Position numbers and translations under genes: made by a program. Below, one piece after another: positions 20,145 to 31,972 of a stretch of DNA of 64,000 nt (position 1 is the stretch's first letter; each line of letters opens with the position of its first letter). The notes under the pieces are model-generated. The model was not told where the DNA came from, ran no database searches, and saw nothing but the letters and a program-made list of their open reading frames with translations. Origin of the DNA: Rebecca billardiae RCC1528 (lineage: Eukaryota > Haptophyta); contig OZ251222.1 in NCBI GenBank assembly GCA_965240325.2, positions 2,542,001 through 2,606,000 on the forward strand, read 5' to 3'.

Positions 20145-20988
20145 GCGTCTGCCCTCCAAGGCGCAGCTCGGGCCGTGTGGGACGCTCTGATGGGCGGAAC
20201 CACTCGCGCGCTCGAGCAGATCGCCGACCGAAGCCCACGGGTAACTCATCATCAGTACTATCTACCGCTACTGCCAGCGCCCAGCGGCATGCTACCGGCG
20301 GCGCTGGCTGCCAGGCCAGCCCGGCGGCCGGCCGGCATATGAATAATTATGATGATGACGACGACGACGCGGCCGGCGCCCGCGGTCATTACGTGAAGGC
20401 GGACGACGTGAAGCCAGGTGACGACGCGACACTGATCGGTTCGTTCATGATGAGGATACATGCAGCTTGATGAGTCGGACACTGCTGATTCTGATGCGTA
20501 ACAGCCGTCAGAGCATGGAGCGACGAGGAGGCGTGTGCAGGCGGTTGCGACTCGCGCCGCTGATATGTCGGCATGCAGTCCAGATGTCAGCTGCCGGCTG
20601 GACCGACGTGTCCGCGCCTTCGGCGCATGGACCACGGTCAGCGTATGGTCCCCTGCACCTCCTTTCGAAGGGGTTGCAGTGCCGCGCCATACAGCCAGCA
20701 GCCGTCCACCTCGACGCAGGCGAGGCCCCCACCCGCGTCAGCTCTCCGTGCCCAGCGCTGGCGACACGGCGCGCTGAGGGTGCAAGGTTGCATGCGATGG
20801 TCATTCGTGCGTCCACAGAAGAGAAGCCGGCTCAAGCCAGCGGAAGGTACATGTGCGCCCCTCGAGCGAGAGGCGCAGCGCAAGGCTGGGGCGGAAGCGC
20901 ACCGCCGCCGCCAGCGCCGACGCGCGCGCGCGTGCGCCGCGTCGCGCAGCCGTGCCGTGCGCGCCCCCCTGCGCACGGCCCAGGCCGC
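20145..20988. other. Gene-free convergent interval
   Basis: This is 844 bp between the stop codons of the methyltransferase and methionine synthase. It contains GAT/GAC microsatellite-like runs at 20350-20372 and nothing coding that I can support. Confidence 0.5.
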
Positions 20989-22709
20989 CTAGGCATCCGG
21001 GTCGTACGCGAGGTAGGGGCCCAGCCACTTCTCGACCTGCGGCACCGTCATCTTCTTGCGCGCGGCGTAGTCGACGATCTGGTCCTTGCAGACGCGGCCG
21101 ACCTGCGCGCGCGGGCGGTAGCGCGAGGCGGCGACGGCGGCGGGGCGTGAGCGCGCTGTGGCTGGCGCGCGCGCGCGCGCCCGCCCGCCCGCCCGCGAGG
21201 CGGCGCCGCCGTGTGTTGCCACCACGCGCGCCGCCACCACGCGCCGCCACCGCCGCGCGCGCGCGTGCGCGCGCGCTCACCTGGAAGTACTGCGAGCACG
21301 GGTTGGCGAAGACGAGCGCGCTGACCGACGCGGCGGGCAACATGGCGTGCGAGTCGGTGAGGGTGATACCCGTCTCCTTCTCCGCGTTGAGCAGCTTCCA
21401 CATCGTCGGCTTCTCGGTGTGGTCGGGCTGCGTCGGGTAGCCGGGCGCCGGCCTGATGCCCTGGTACTTGAGCTTGAGCATGTCGTCGGGGCTCATCGAC
21501 TCGTCGGGCGCGTAGCCCCACAGCTCCTGCGAGGGCGGGGCGGCGGGCACAGGGGCGCGGCGCCGGTGAGCGCGAGGCGCGCCTCGAGCGCGCCGCGCGC
21601 ACGCGCGAGCGCGCCGCGCCGCGCCGCGCCGCGCCGCGCCGCGCCGCGCCGCGCGGCTCACCTTGCGCATCTTGGCGTGCAGCAGCTCGGCGAAGGCCTC
21701 GGCGAAGCGGTCGGCGATGGCCTCGGTCATGATCACGTTGTAGTCGTTGCTCTCCTTCTTGTACTTCTCGCACAGCGCCTCCGAGCCGAAGCCGCACGTG
21801 ACGGCGAACGCGCCGACGTAGTCCTTGACCCCGCTCCCCTTGGGCGCGATGAAGTCGGACATGGCCAGGTAGTGCTCGTCCTCGCGCTCCTCCTGCTGGC
21901 GCAGCGTGTAGAAGGTGCCCGCGACGGAGGCGCGCGACTCGTCGGCGTACACCTCGATGTCGTCGCCCACCGAGTTCGCCGGGAAGATGCCCACGACCGC
22001 GCGCGCCTCGAGCAGCTTGTTGTCGATGAAGTGCTGCATCAGGTCGAGCGCGTCCTTGTGCAACTTCTTCGCCTCCGAGCCGACCGCCTCGTCGTTGAAG
22101 ATCTTGGGGTAGCCGCGGTTGGGGTACTTGCCGCGGAGCTGCCACACGGAGAAGAACGGGTTCCAGTCGATGTACGGCACGAGCTCCGCCAGCGGGAAGT
22201 TGACGTACGCCTTGGTGCCCACCAGCTTGGGCGTGGGCGGCGGGCTCAGCTTCCAGTCCGGCGTGAGCGCCTTTGCGCGCGCCTTCTCAAGCGTGAGGAA
22301 CTTGCGCTCGTTGAGCGACGCGTAGTGCTCCTCGCGCATCTCGTCGTACTGCTCGCGCACGTCCGAGATGTACTCCTCGCGCTGCTTGTCGTCGAGCAGC
22401 GAGGCGACCACGCCGACCGCGCGGCTCGCGTCGAGCACGTGGCAGCTGAAGCCCGTGAACTTGGGCGCGATCTTGACGGCGGTGTGCATCTTGGACGTGG
22501 TCGCGCCGCCGATGAGCAGCGGCACGCGGATGCCGCGCCGCTCCATCTCCTGCGCGACGAAGACCATCTCGTCGAGCGAGGGCGTGATCAGCCCGGAGAG
22601 CCCGAGCACGTCCGCCTTCGACTCGATCACCGCGTCGAGGATCTTGTCGCACGAGCACATCACGCCGATGTCCACGACCTTGTAGTTGTTGCAGCCGAGC
22701 ACGACGCCG

Positions 22710-22741
<32 letters not shown>

Positions 22742-25526
22742 CTTCACCGTCGCCATCACGATGGTGCCCTTGGGCTTGTCGTCCTCGGCGGGCAGCCCCG
22801 CGGCCGCGCGCGCCGCCCTCACCTCCTCCTTCTCCTTCTCGAGGTACGGGATCAGGTACGCGACGGCCTTCTTCATCACGCGCGCCGACTTGATCACCTG
22901 CGGCAGGAACATCTTGCCCGCGCCAAACAGGTCGCCTACCTCGTTCATGCCGTCCATCAGCGGGCCCTCGATCACCTGCAGCGGCGACTTGATCGCCTGC
23001 CGCGCCTCCTCCGTGTCCTCGTCGACGAACTCGGAGATCCCCTTGATCAGCGAGTACGTCAGCCGCTCGCGCACCGGCTTCTCGCGCCACTCGAGCTTGT
23101 TCACCTTTGCGACGGTCGCGCCGCCCGCCGCCTTGCGCTCCTTCTCCTCCTCGGCAAACTTGAGCAGCCGCTCGACGTGCTGGCCGTCCGCCGAGTTGTT
23201 GAGCACGACCTCCTCGACGTACTGCCGCATCGGCTCGGGGATGTCCGAGTAGATCGGCATCGCGCCCGCGTTGACGATCCCCATGTCCATCCCGTTCTTG
23301 ATCGCGTGGTACAGGAAGACGGCGTGGATCGCCTCGCGCAGGTCGGTCAGCCCGCGGAAGCCGAACGAGAGGTTGGACACGCCGCCCGAGATCTTGGCGC
23401 CGGGGAGGTTCTCCTTGATCCACTTGCACGCCTCGATGAAATCCTTGCCGTAGTTGTTGTGCTCCTCCAGCCCCGTCGCGATCGTCAGGATGTTCGGGTC
23501 GAAGATGATGTCCTCCTTGGGGAAGTTGACGCGCGGCGAGACGAGGATGTCGTACGCGCGCTTGCAGATGCGGATCTTCTCCTCGTACCCGGCGGCCTGG
23601 CCCTCCTCGTCGAAGGCCATCACGACGACGGCGGCGCCGTAGCGCTTGACGATCTTCGCCTTCTTGACGAAGTCCTCCTCGCCCTCCTTCAGCGAGATCG
23701 AGTTGGCGATGCACTTGCCCTGGCAGCACTTGAGGCCGGCCTCGAGGATGTGGAACTTGGACGAGTCGACCATCATCGGCAGCCGCGAGATGTCCGGCTC
23801 GGGGATCGCCATGTTGAGGAACTTCTGCATGGCCTTGACGCCGTCGAGCATGCCGTCGTCCATGTTCACGTCGAGCACCTGCGCGCCCGACTCCGCCTGG
23901 TGCTTCGCGATGTCGAGCGCCTTGTCGTAATCATTGTTCATGATGAGCTTCTTGAACTTGATCGAGCCGGCGAGGTTGCACCGCTCGCCCAGGTTGACGA
24001 AGCCGAGCGTGGGCAGGTCGACGGTGCACGCCTCGAGGCCGGAGATCTTCATCTTGGGGTTGGGGTTGGGCTTCGGCTTCTCGCGCGGCTTGATGCTCGC
24101 CACCTCCTTCGCCAGCGCCGCGATGTGGTCCGGCGTCGTGCCGCAGCAGCCGCCGAGCATGTTGACAAGCCCGAGGTCGGCAAACTGGCGCACCTCCTTG
24201 GCAAACTCGGCCGGCCCCTGGTCGTACCCGCCCATGGCGTTGGGCAGGCCCGCGTTGGGGTACGAGTGGACGTGGCAGATGTCCGCGCAGTTCGAGAGCG
24301 CCTGCATGAACGGCAGCATCTGCGTCGCGCCGAGCGCGCAGTTGAGGCCGATGCACACCGGCTTGGCGTGCATCACCGAGACGAAGAAGGCCTCGGTCGT
24401 CTGGCCCGAGAGCGTGCGGCCCGACAGGTCGACGATCGTGCCCGAGATGATGACGGGCAGGGGCGAGTAGCTCGGGTTCTCGTCGAAGAACTCGTCGATC
24501 GCGAACAGCGCCGCCTTCGCGTTGAGCGTGTCGAAGATCGTCTCGACGAGCAGCAGGTGCACGCCGCCGTCGCACAGCGCCTTGGTCTGCTCCTTGTACG
24601 CCGTCACGACCTCGTCCCACGTGCAGTTGCGGAAGCCGGGGTCCTCGACGGAGGGCGAGATGGAGAGCGTGCGGTTGGTCGGGCCGATCGCGCCCGCCAC
24701 CAGCCGCGGCTTCGACGGCTCCTTCGCCGTCACCTCCGCCGCCGCCTCGACCGCGAGCTGCGCCGAGCGCAGGTTGATCTCGTACACGAGATCCTCCATG
24801 CCGTAGTCGGCCTGCGCGATGGTGGTGCCCGAGAAGGTGTTGGTCTCGCAGATGTCCGCGCCCGCCTCGAAGTAGCGCTTGTGGATGTCGCGGATCGTGT
24901 CCGGCTGCGTGAGCACGAGCATGTCGTTGTTCCCCTTGATGTCGCGGTGGTAGTCCTTGAAGCGGTCGCCGCGGAAGTCGGCCTCCGAGAACTTGTACTG
25001 CTGGATGGTGGTGCCCATCGCGCCGTCGATGATCATGATGCGCTTGGACATCGTCTCGTCGATGTACTTGTGCACCACCGCGCCGTCCACCGGGGCTGCG
25101 CGACGGGCGCGCGGCGGCGTCCGCGGTGCGCGGGAACAACACGGTGCACAGCCAGTCAGGCCGAGTCCGCGAGGGCCTCTCGCGCGCGGCGCGCCGAGAA
25201 GCTCCAATCTGGCGCGGCCCCGGGCAGGCGCTCGCGCGAGGTGCAAGTGGGGGCGTCGCGCGCCGCGCGCTGCAAGCACCTCCCCACGGCAGAGACGCGC
25301 CCGCCGAGCCGCCAGACGGCGCGGAGGATGCCTTGGGCGCGGCCGACGGCGCCGGGGCGCCGCCCGCCTTGGCCGCCTTGGCGGTCTTCGCCTTCGCGAG
25401 CGACTCCTCGAGCTTGGCAATAGTTGCCGTCAGCTCATCTGCTGACATGCCATCGAAGCTCGCCGCGGTCTGCTTCTGGATCTCCGCCTGCACGGCGGCA
25501 GCGATTGCCTTCGCGTCCACCGACAT
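20989..25526 (-). CDS. metH: Cobalamin-dependent methionine synthase
   Basis: Four exons (25526-25280, 25095-21662, 21526-21281, 21102-20989) join in phase to 1346 residues, against about 1230-1265 in bacteria and animals. The enzyme transfers a methyl group from 5-methyltetrahydrofolate through cobalamin to homocysteine. Residues about 95-430 form the homocysteine domain, with zinc cysteines in IGLNCALGA and [12 protein letters not shown]. The pterin domain follows ([13 protein letters not shown]), then the cap. The B12 domain carries [14 protein letters not shown], with the axial His. The activation domain ends with [24 protein letters not shown] and [20 protein letters not shown]. The 90-residue N-terminal extension is Ala/Lys-rich, predicted coiled coil, and not a clear organelle leader. 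The enzyme implies dependence on external B12, unless a MetE copy lies elsewhere. Confidence 0.96.
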
Positions 25527-25841
25527 GGCGGAGAATCGGGCAGGTTGCTAGCGCCACCACGCGAAGCTGATTGCGCGCTGGCTCGCTGTGGCGCCCCCGA
25601 ATCTTCAGGAGCACGATGGCGTCTGTCCACGTATCTGCGCGGGTGCAAAGGTGGGGTCGAAGTTCATGGAACACGGGCGCAAACTTGCATCTTCGGCCCC
25701 GGTTTCGGCCGAGGCTTCGCGGAGCCAGCCCAACCTTCCGGAACGGGCCCTGGATTTTCCGGTCGAAGAAAAGAAACTCCGCTGGGACAGCTGCTGAAAA
25801 ACACTCCACGAACCGGGCAAAGTGCCAAAGTCGTTTCCCGC
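25527..25841. promoter_or_regulatory. Probable bidirectional promoter, metH / unknown gene
   Basis: This is 315 bp between the ATGs of metH and the divergent gene at 25842. It includes GC-rich direct words near GGCCCCGGTTTCGGCC at 25697-25712. No TATA box is evident. The role is inferred from position only. Confidence 0.4.
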
Positions 25842-26676
25842 ATGGCGACCGCGCGGGAGGGCGACCCCGAAGGGGCGCAGGGCGAGGAGCCCGAGGCGCC
25901 GGCAGCGCCGGTGCCGCGGATGTACAGGCACACGACATCGTCGATGGGTCGGCACTCACGCGCCGCCGTCGTCGCGTCCGTTCATCGCTCGCTCGTCACC
26001 ACTGCGGGCGAGTGGTACCAGCAGACGCCCGCGTACGCAAACATGGTTGGAACGTACGGCGCGATCGGCGCGCCTGGGCAGGACCTTCGGCGCCTGGCCG
26101 CGGGCCCGACGCTGTACGTGAACGGGACACCGGACAAGGGCTACAAGGCCACGCTGTCGAGCACGGTCGCCCACGCGCACAGCGGCAGCTTTGGCAAGGA
26201 CCTCGGCCCTGGGAACATGATGACTGTGCTGCACCAGGCCAAGCCAAACTGCCGCCGCTCGGTGATCGGCCCCGACCCGTACGACACGATGGTAAGGGCG
26301 CCGCCAGCCCCGGCGCGCTGGCCCCACGCGCCCTCGCGCGCGCGCGCGCTCATCCGCGCCGCCCGCCCCGCCCCGCCCCTGCCAGCTGCGCAACGACTGG
26401 CACATGCGCAACCGCACGATCGCCTTCACCGCGGAGGACGGCCGGCCGCGCAGCGGCGAGTGGGCGATGCCGCGCGCCTCGTACTCACATTCGCACGCGG
26501 ACTCGCGGAGGCCCGAGTGGATCCACCGCAGACAGTCGCGCCAGGTGCTCGCGCCGGGCAACCGCGTGCCCGAGAAGCACCACAACCGCGTGTGGACGCC
26601 CGAGACGCACCGCCCGTGGCCCAAGCTGCTCGAGCGAAACGTGTTCGAGCGCAACGCGTTTGTGAGCACGCGCTAG
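25842..26676 (+). CDS. Unknown basic protein, possibly ciliary/flagellar
   Basis: Two exons (25842-26291 and 26386-26676) are joined across a 94-bp GTAAGG...CCAG intron in phase 0, giving 246 residues. The product is soluble and rich in His, Arg, Tyr and Trp, with motifs such as GEWYQQTPAYANMVGTYGA, SVIGPDPYDTM and HNRVWTPETHRPWPKL. The repeated short Trp/Pro/Tyr turns resemble microtubule inner proteins and other flagellum-associated proteins, but I recognise no named family. The ATG at 25842 is the first in frame that follows the GC-rich promoter and opens an acidic N-terminus. The gene is divergent from metH. Confidence 0.6.
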
Positions 26677-27526
26677 GCTCCTCGGGCACTCGCGACGCAA
26701 GGCTTCGGCCGAGCGCTGTCACGCACGCACTCGGCCGACGACCACACGCGTGTGTGACTTTGGCGTTGCCCAGCGCGCAAGGCGCTTTGGGGCTTGCGCG
26801 CGGTGCGTGGTGCACCGTGTGCACCGCTCTTCACCGCTGTGGTGTGCCGCCACCTGCTGCCCTGTCCGGTTTCGACCGGGCACAGCGCTGGCGAGAGGCT
26901 TGACCGAGGCTGGCGAGCTTGCAGCCGCCGCGGCGAGCCGGGATGGACCCAGCTCGCAGCGCGTGGCAGAAGCAGCTCCCCGGCCTTCGTCTCTGTTCTT
27001 CTCCCTGCTGACACTATCTATCGGGCCGCGGCCCGGTCGACGGCCACGAAGCACCGGCCAGGGCCCAGGCGCGGCGCTCTGTTTCGTCATCACAATTACC
27101 TTAAGTGTTGCTAAAAACTACTCAGCGCTCAGCGGCCAATCGGAACGACTGAACTTATGGCCCGCGGTGCAGGGCGGAGCGCGTAGCGTGGAGCCCCGCC
27201 GGGGGCCCTCACTAGTGACACTACGTTGTCAAAAAGATCTTTTGATCAAAGAAAAGGGGATGGGGGACGATTTTGAGGGCTGTTGGAGGGCCGGCGGTGA
27301 GTTTTCGATTTTTCGAGGGTTACGTTGGCCCATAGTGCTCTGCATTAGCAACTACGCGCTTGACGAAATAAGCGCGCCCACGCCATTCCGCATAAGTCGA
27401 TGGACGGACGTGGGATCAGATACCCCGGGGGTGAAACAAGTGAGTATTTTTGTCCTTCTTGTATGCTGGAGTACGAGTTTGCCGAGCGACGTTTGATTGT
27501 TTTGGGTCGAAAACAGCTATGAGGCC

Positions 27527-27815
27527 AGATTCTTTTGAATAGCGCTTGCGAAAAGAAGTTACCCGCCTGTCTCGATGGATGAACCGCCTCATGGTATTGA
27601 AGAGATTCTTTTGAATAGCGCTTTTAAACCAAGTTACCCACCTGTCTCGTTGGATGAACCTCCTCTCATCATATTGAAGAGATTCTTTTGAATAGCGCTA
27701 TTTAAAGCCAGTTACCCGCTTGCCTCGATGGATGAACCGCCTTGATAATATTGAAAGATATTCTTTTGAATAGCGCTTGTCACAACCAAGTTACCCGCCT
27801 GTCACGTCTGTCCGA
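27527..27815 (+). repeat. Minisatellite, about 77-bp unit, four copies
   Basis: The word AGATTCTTTTGAATAGCGC (AGATATTC in the last copy) starts at 27527, 27603, 27680 and 27756. Each is followed by a variable spacer, AGTTACCC(G/A)C(C/T)TG and GGATGAACC(G/T)CC. The fourth unit is cut short after its TTACCCGCCTGTC part. Unit length is 76-77 bp with a few substitutions per copy, and composition is clearly lower in GC than the surroundings. Confidence 0.85.
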
Positions 27816-28559
27816 GCTGTCTCGTGCTCGCGAGCGGCGCGACGACATCGGCCCGAGCGAGGATGCCGCCTTCAAAGGCGCGCACCGAGTGCGTGCGCGA
27901 CGGGTGCCGGCCGGCCGCTGGTCTCGACCTATCGCCCTCGGCCCTCCCCGAGCGCGCCTGCAGGTACCTCCGGACGCGCATTCGGCTTGCTCACTCGATC
28001 AGCTCACTCACACAGCTGCCGGTCACGCAGCCGCGCGGCGGCCCCGCGACCAGGTCCGCGGCCCAAAGTGTGTGTGCGCGCCGCGCCGGTGCCCTCGCGC
28101 CGGTGGCGTGGGCTGGCTGGCCGCTGGTCTCGCCCACGCGCCCCACTCGCCCCAAGCGCGCAACGCCTGCGGGAAGCGCCGGCACCATACCTACCTAACC
28201 TGCGCGTCGACGCCCGTCCCGCCGCGGCCCGCGCCTCGATCGATCGTCGATCGGACCGCGTGCGTGCGACTCCGTCCGCGCCCGCGCGCAGGGTGGGAGG
28301 GGCTGATGCAGGAGCAGATGCAGGACTACCTCGAAATTGCACGCGACGAGGAGGTGCCCAGCGCGCACTTTACGCTGCGCGCATCATCGAGTGGTCGCCC
28401 AGCGAGCGCGGCAGCTGGCCACCGGGCCGGCTGACCAAGGGGGTGGCTGACGGCGGGCGCAGCTGCCAGCTGCGGACGCGCAGCGGGCGCGGAGTGGAAG
28501 CCGGCGCAGCGGCCGGGCAGCGGCGGCCGGCGCGGCAGCACGCTCGTATACATCGCGGC

Positions 28560-29420
28560 AGCTACCGCCGTCGTGCGGGGAAAGCACACGCTCTCGGCGG
28601 CTTCCAAGATGCCGACGGGCCACGGCGTGCACTCCGTGCAGGCTGCGTGCGCGCTGCAGTGGCTGTGTCGAGCTGCTGCGGCGTGTGCTCGAGGCGCGGC
28701 GCTCGCACGGGCTACGCGGGCGCAGCGGGTGCGCGCAGCTGGCGCACGCAGTGCCACGTCCTGCCGCGCCAGTTTGACGGCCGTCCGCCCCCCCGAGCTC
28801 GAGTTCTGCGCGCTTTGCGACGGCGCGGCCGGCAGCGCCCATCTGCCTGCTTGCTAGTTGCTTGGGCACGCCAGCATGTCCGCCGCCGGGCCTGCTGCGC
28901 GCGCCGAAGCTGGAGGGCGGAGGAGGGCGCTGGGCTGCTCCTACGGCGTGCTGCAGCCCGGGCAGGCTCTACCGCGGCGCGGCGAGGCCGTCGCGCCTGC
29001 TCGCCGCCGTCGAGTCGCCCGTGCTGCGTGACCCTCGGCCGCACGTGCTCGCTCGGCGGCACCGCAGCAGGCGTCCCATACCAGTATACTCGAGCCGCTG
29101 TGCGCACCCAAGGCGCGAGCTGCTCGAGCGGGCCAGGTGGGCCCAGGGGGTGCGTGCAGCTGGCACACGCAGCCCCGGCCCGTGTCATGGGGTGTCGGTT
29201 TGACGGTCGCCAGCCCCTGTGGGCTCGAGCGCTGTGCGCTTCACCACGGAGGTGCTGGCAGCGCCCCGCGGCGCGCAACGGCGGGGCAGCATGGCCGCCG
29301 CCGGCGCCGCCGCACATGCCGCCGCTTACGGGCAGTCAGAGAGCTTGGGGCAGCACCTACGGCGCATGCTGCAGCTCGGGGCGGGCTCTGCCAGCCTGCT
29401 GTGGCGTGATCGCGCATTTT
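28560..29420 (+). repeat. Degenerate tandem duplication, about 420-bp period
   Basis: Matching blocks recur about 420 bp apart: GGTGCG(C/T)GCAGCTGGC(G/A)CACGCAG at 28731 and 29150, GTTTGACGG near 28773 and 29197, and CCTACGGCG..TGCTGCAG near 28943 and 29344. Between blocks the copies have diverged. No consistent reading frame is conserved across the two. Confidence 0.5.
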
Positions 29421-29715
29421 CCAGACCGTCGACTCGCCCGCGCTGCATAATATTCCATTATTCGTTTGCCGCGCGTGCTCGACGGCGCTCCGCGCTGCTG
29501 CTGCCGCTTACGCTACGGCCGCGCGTTGGACGGACAGCATATGCCGACGGAGGGTGCAGCGCGGGCCCCTAACTACGTTGGTTCTACGGAAGGACCGCGG
29601 AACGCGGTCATTCACTCTTCACGGCTCGAACCCCCTTGGTGAGACTGGCCGCCTGACAATGGCATCATGAGTGATCATGGACAGGTGCCGTGTATCCTCA
29701 AAAATCAATCATGAA

Positions 29716-31541
29716 TCAACGGTGCAATATGAGCGCATTCCGACTGCTGCTGGCACCGCCATTCGGGCGCACCCTCGACGCAATGAAGACCATCTCCGAG
29801 GCTGGCCGGTGCGTGTGCGGCGCGCGCGCGACAGGCAGGAGATGTCGCGGCGCCGGCGGGCTCAGCGCGCGCGTTGAGGGCGATTCCGGCCGGCCCTCCT
29901 TGTCGGAGGACATGTCTGCGCCCGGCGCCGTCGGCGGGCGGTCGAGCACGGGCGCGAGGCCGCCGTAGAGCAGCGAAGCGACCTGCAGCGTGTGGGGAGG
30001 AGACGCGCGAGCGTTGCGCCGCGCGGGGGGGGCACGCGCACCAGCTGGAGATCAGCCGCCGCACTCCGATGGCCGCAGCCCGCGCGGGCTCCGCGTGCGC
30101 GCGGGATGCTCGGGCCGGCCGCGCGCGCACCGTGCGCTGTATCCGCATCGCCTCCTCCGCGACAGCTGCTTGCTCGGCCGACGCAGCCGCAGCCTGCTGC
30201 CCGGAGCCGTCCGCAGCGGCCGAGCCGGGGCCGGCGGCTTCGCCTGCAGGCCGGGCCTCGCCCCGCGTGCCCGTCGGAGCCGCGGCTGACTCGGCCGGCT
30301 GCACCGCGCGCTGCTGCGCTTCTGGCGCCGACTCTGCATGCAGCGCGAGTTCGTCCAGCACCTCGGCCGTCGCCGCCGAGAGCCGCAAGGACGTGAGCCG
30401 CCACTCGCGCCGGACGAGCTCGCCCTGCGAGAGGGCACGCGCGGGATGGGCGCGGTCCGGGTGTTCGGGTGAGGGGGCGCGCTCGCCCGCGCGCGCGCGC
30501 GTCCGCGCGATGCCGGGGCCGCGCGGCGAGGCGCGCGGCGCGCCCACGCCGGGCCGCGTGCTGCGCGGCGCGCGGCGCACGGCGCACCGTTGGGCCTGCG
30601 CCGCGCAGCGCCTGCGCGGTGCGATGCGAGATGTAATTGTCCACGGTCACAGGCCTCGGCGGCGTGAGCGGCGGCGCGTCCTCCTCGCCCGCGGCTTCGA
30701 GCGCGGCGCGGCGCTTGGCGACAGACGGGCGCTCGACGAGGGCCGTGGCGGGCCGAGCGGGCGAGCGCGCGGAGCGCTGCCGCGCGCCGCCCGCCGCGCT
30801 CGTCCTCGGCCGGCCGCGCGCGCCCTCGGCCTCGGCCGCGCCCGACGCGTCGGGCGCGCGCACGGGCGAGACGGGCCGCACGGGCTTGTGTATGAGCAGC
30901 TCCACGTGCCGCCACAGCAGCGGGTCGTACCGCAGCTCGAGCCCGAGCTCGTCCAGGTCGCTGCCCATCTTGAGCAGGTAGTTGACACCCTGCCAGAGGA
31001 ACGTCTCGTTCAGCGGGCGCTCGCGCCGCCACATGCGCACGCGCTCGACGATGACCAGCCCGGTCTCCATCAGCGCGATCAGCTTGCGCACCAGCGCCAG
31101 CCGCGCCTCGCGCCGCGCGCCCGGCGTCACCAGCTCCTCCTCGCGCAGTGAGCGCACAAAGGCCAGCAGCTGCGCGCGCTCGCGCTCGCGCCGCTCGATG
31201 AGCTCGACGAGCGAGGCCTGCGCCGGCGACTCGGCGCGGCCGGAGCGGGGCCCGGCGGTGCTCCGAGCCGCCACGCGGCTCGGCGGCGGGGCTGCCGCCG
31301 GCGCGCGCGCCTGGAAGGGCAGCTTGCAGTACGGGTCGCGCGCGGCGTCGTACGGCGGGATCACGCGGTCCATCACGCGGATGCGCGAGTCCCAGTCGTG
31401 GCGGCGCGGGCGTGTGGACGCGCGGCGGCCGGGCGGCGGAGTGGGCGCCGGATACCGCGAGAGCTGCGGCGCGATCGACGCGTCAATGTCCCACCATTGC
31501 CGCGCCTTTCGCGCGTCGTGCGCGGGGCGGTACGCCTCCAT
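29716..31541 (-). CDS. Unknown coiled-coil protein with IQ-like motif
   Basis: Three exons (31541-30588, 30424-30131, 29982-29716) join in phase 0 at both introns (163 and 148 bp) and give 504 residues. Residues 1-60 contain a compact start, ARKARQWWDIDASIAPQL. A charged helical region at about 100-200 (LVELIERRERERAQLLAFVR, then ALVRKLIALMETGLVIVERV) leads to FLWQGVNYLLKMGSDLDELG, which looks like a folded helical domain. Exon 2 is Ala/Glu-rich and ends in the IQ-like AMRIQRT, and exon 3 continues with VASLLYGGLAPVLDRP. No signal peptide or membrane segment is seen. I do not recognise the family. Calmodulin binding is only a guess from the IQ-like segment. Confidence 0.6.
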
Positions 31542-31972
31542 GGGCCGCTGAAACGACGACTGTGTGGTCGGGCGGACCGCAACTGACTGTAGCGCCGATG
31601 GGGGTATGCATAATGTACAGTCAGCGCGCCAAGGACTGTTCATCACTGTCCGACGGACATGAACTACACTCATCATGAACAATACTGTATCAGCGATAGA
31701 CTGGCGAGGCCTGGCAAGCGGCGTGATGACTGATGTGCCAGCAGCCCAGCAGTACCAGTACGGCTGCGTCGCAGGAGAGCTCGTCATCAAATGCTGCGAT
31801 CCTCGCTGAGACTTCCACAGGTGCCAACCGGGATCCCCAACAGCCCAACTGGCACCCGGTGGCTCATATTCAATGATTGAATGATAGTACACGCCGCATT
31901 CGGCACTCGGGTGCCCGTCGCCGCAGGCGCATTCTCGGCGCGGCAGCAGGCCGCCTGATCGGCGGCCGGGCG
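31542..31972. other. Short gene-free interval
   Basis: This is 431 bp upstream of the coiled-coil gene and downstream of methyltransferase copy A. I see no coding signal or repeat except the boundary of the duplicated block at 31973. Confidence 0.5.

Larger units (their letters stand above)
26677..29715. other. Gene-free 3-kb interval with minisatellite and degenerate repeats
   Basis: Long frames exist on both strands but show only Arg/Ala/Ser-rich random composition, with no domain, leader or consistent splice signals. The interval holds a 77-bp minisatellite (27527-27815) and a pair of degenerate direct repeats about 420 bp apart (28560-29000 and 28980-29420). A lower-GC block with a TCTTTTGATCAAAGA-like palindromic stretch lies at 27229-27255. 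A decayed gene cannot be ruled out in 28300-29450. Confidence 0.5.

Noticed and set aside
21158-25423. A 1421-codon plus-strand frame opposite methionine synthase
   Set aside because: It is the antisense of highly conserved metH exons. Its Arg/His/Val-rich translation has no domain and arises from the GC-rich third positions of the real gene.
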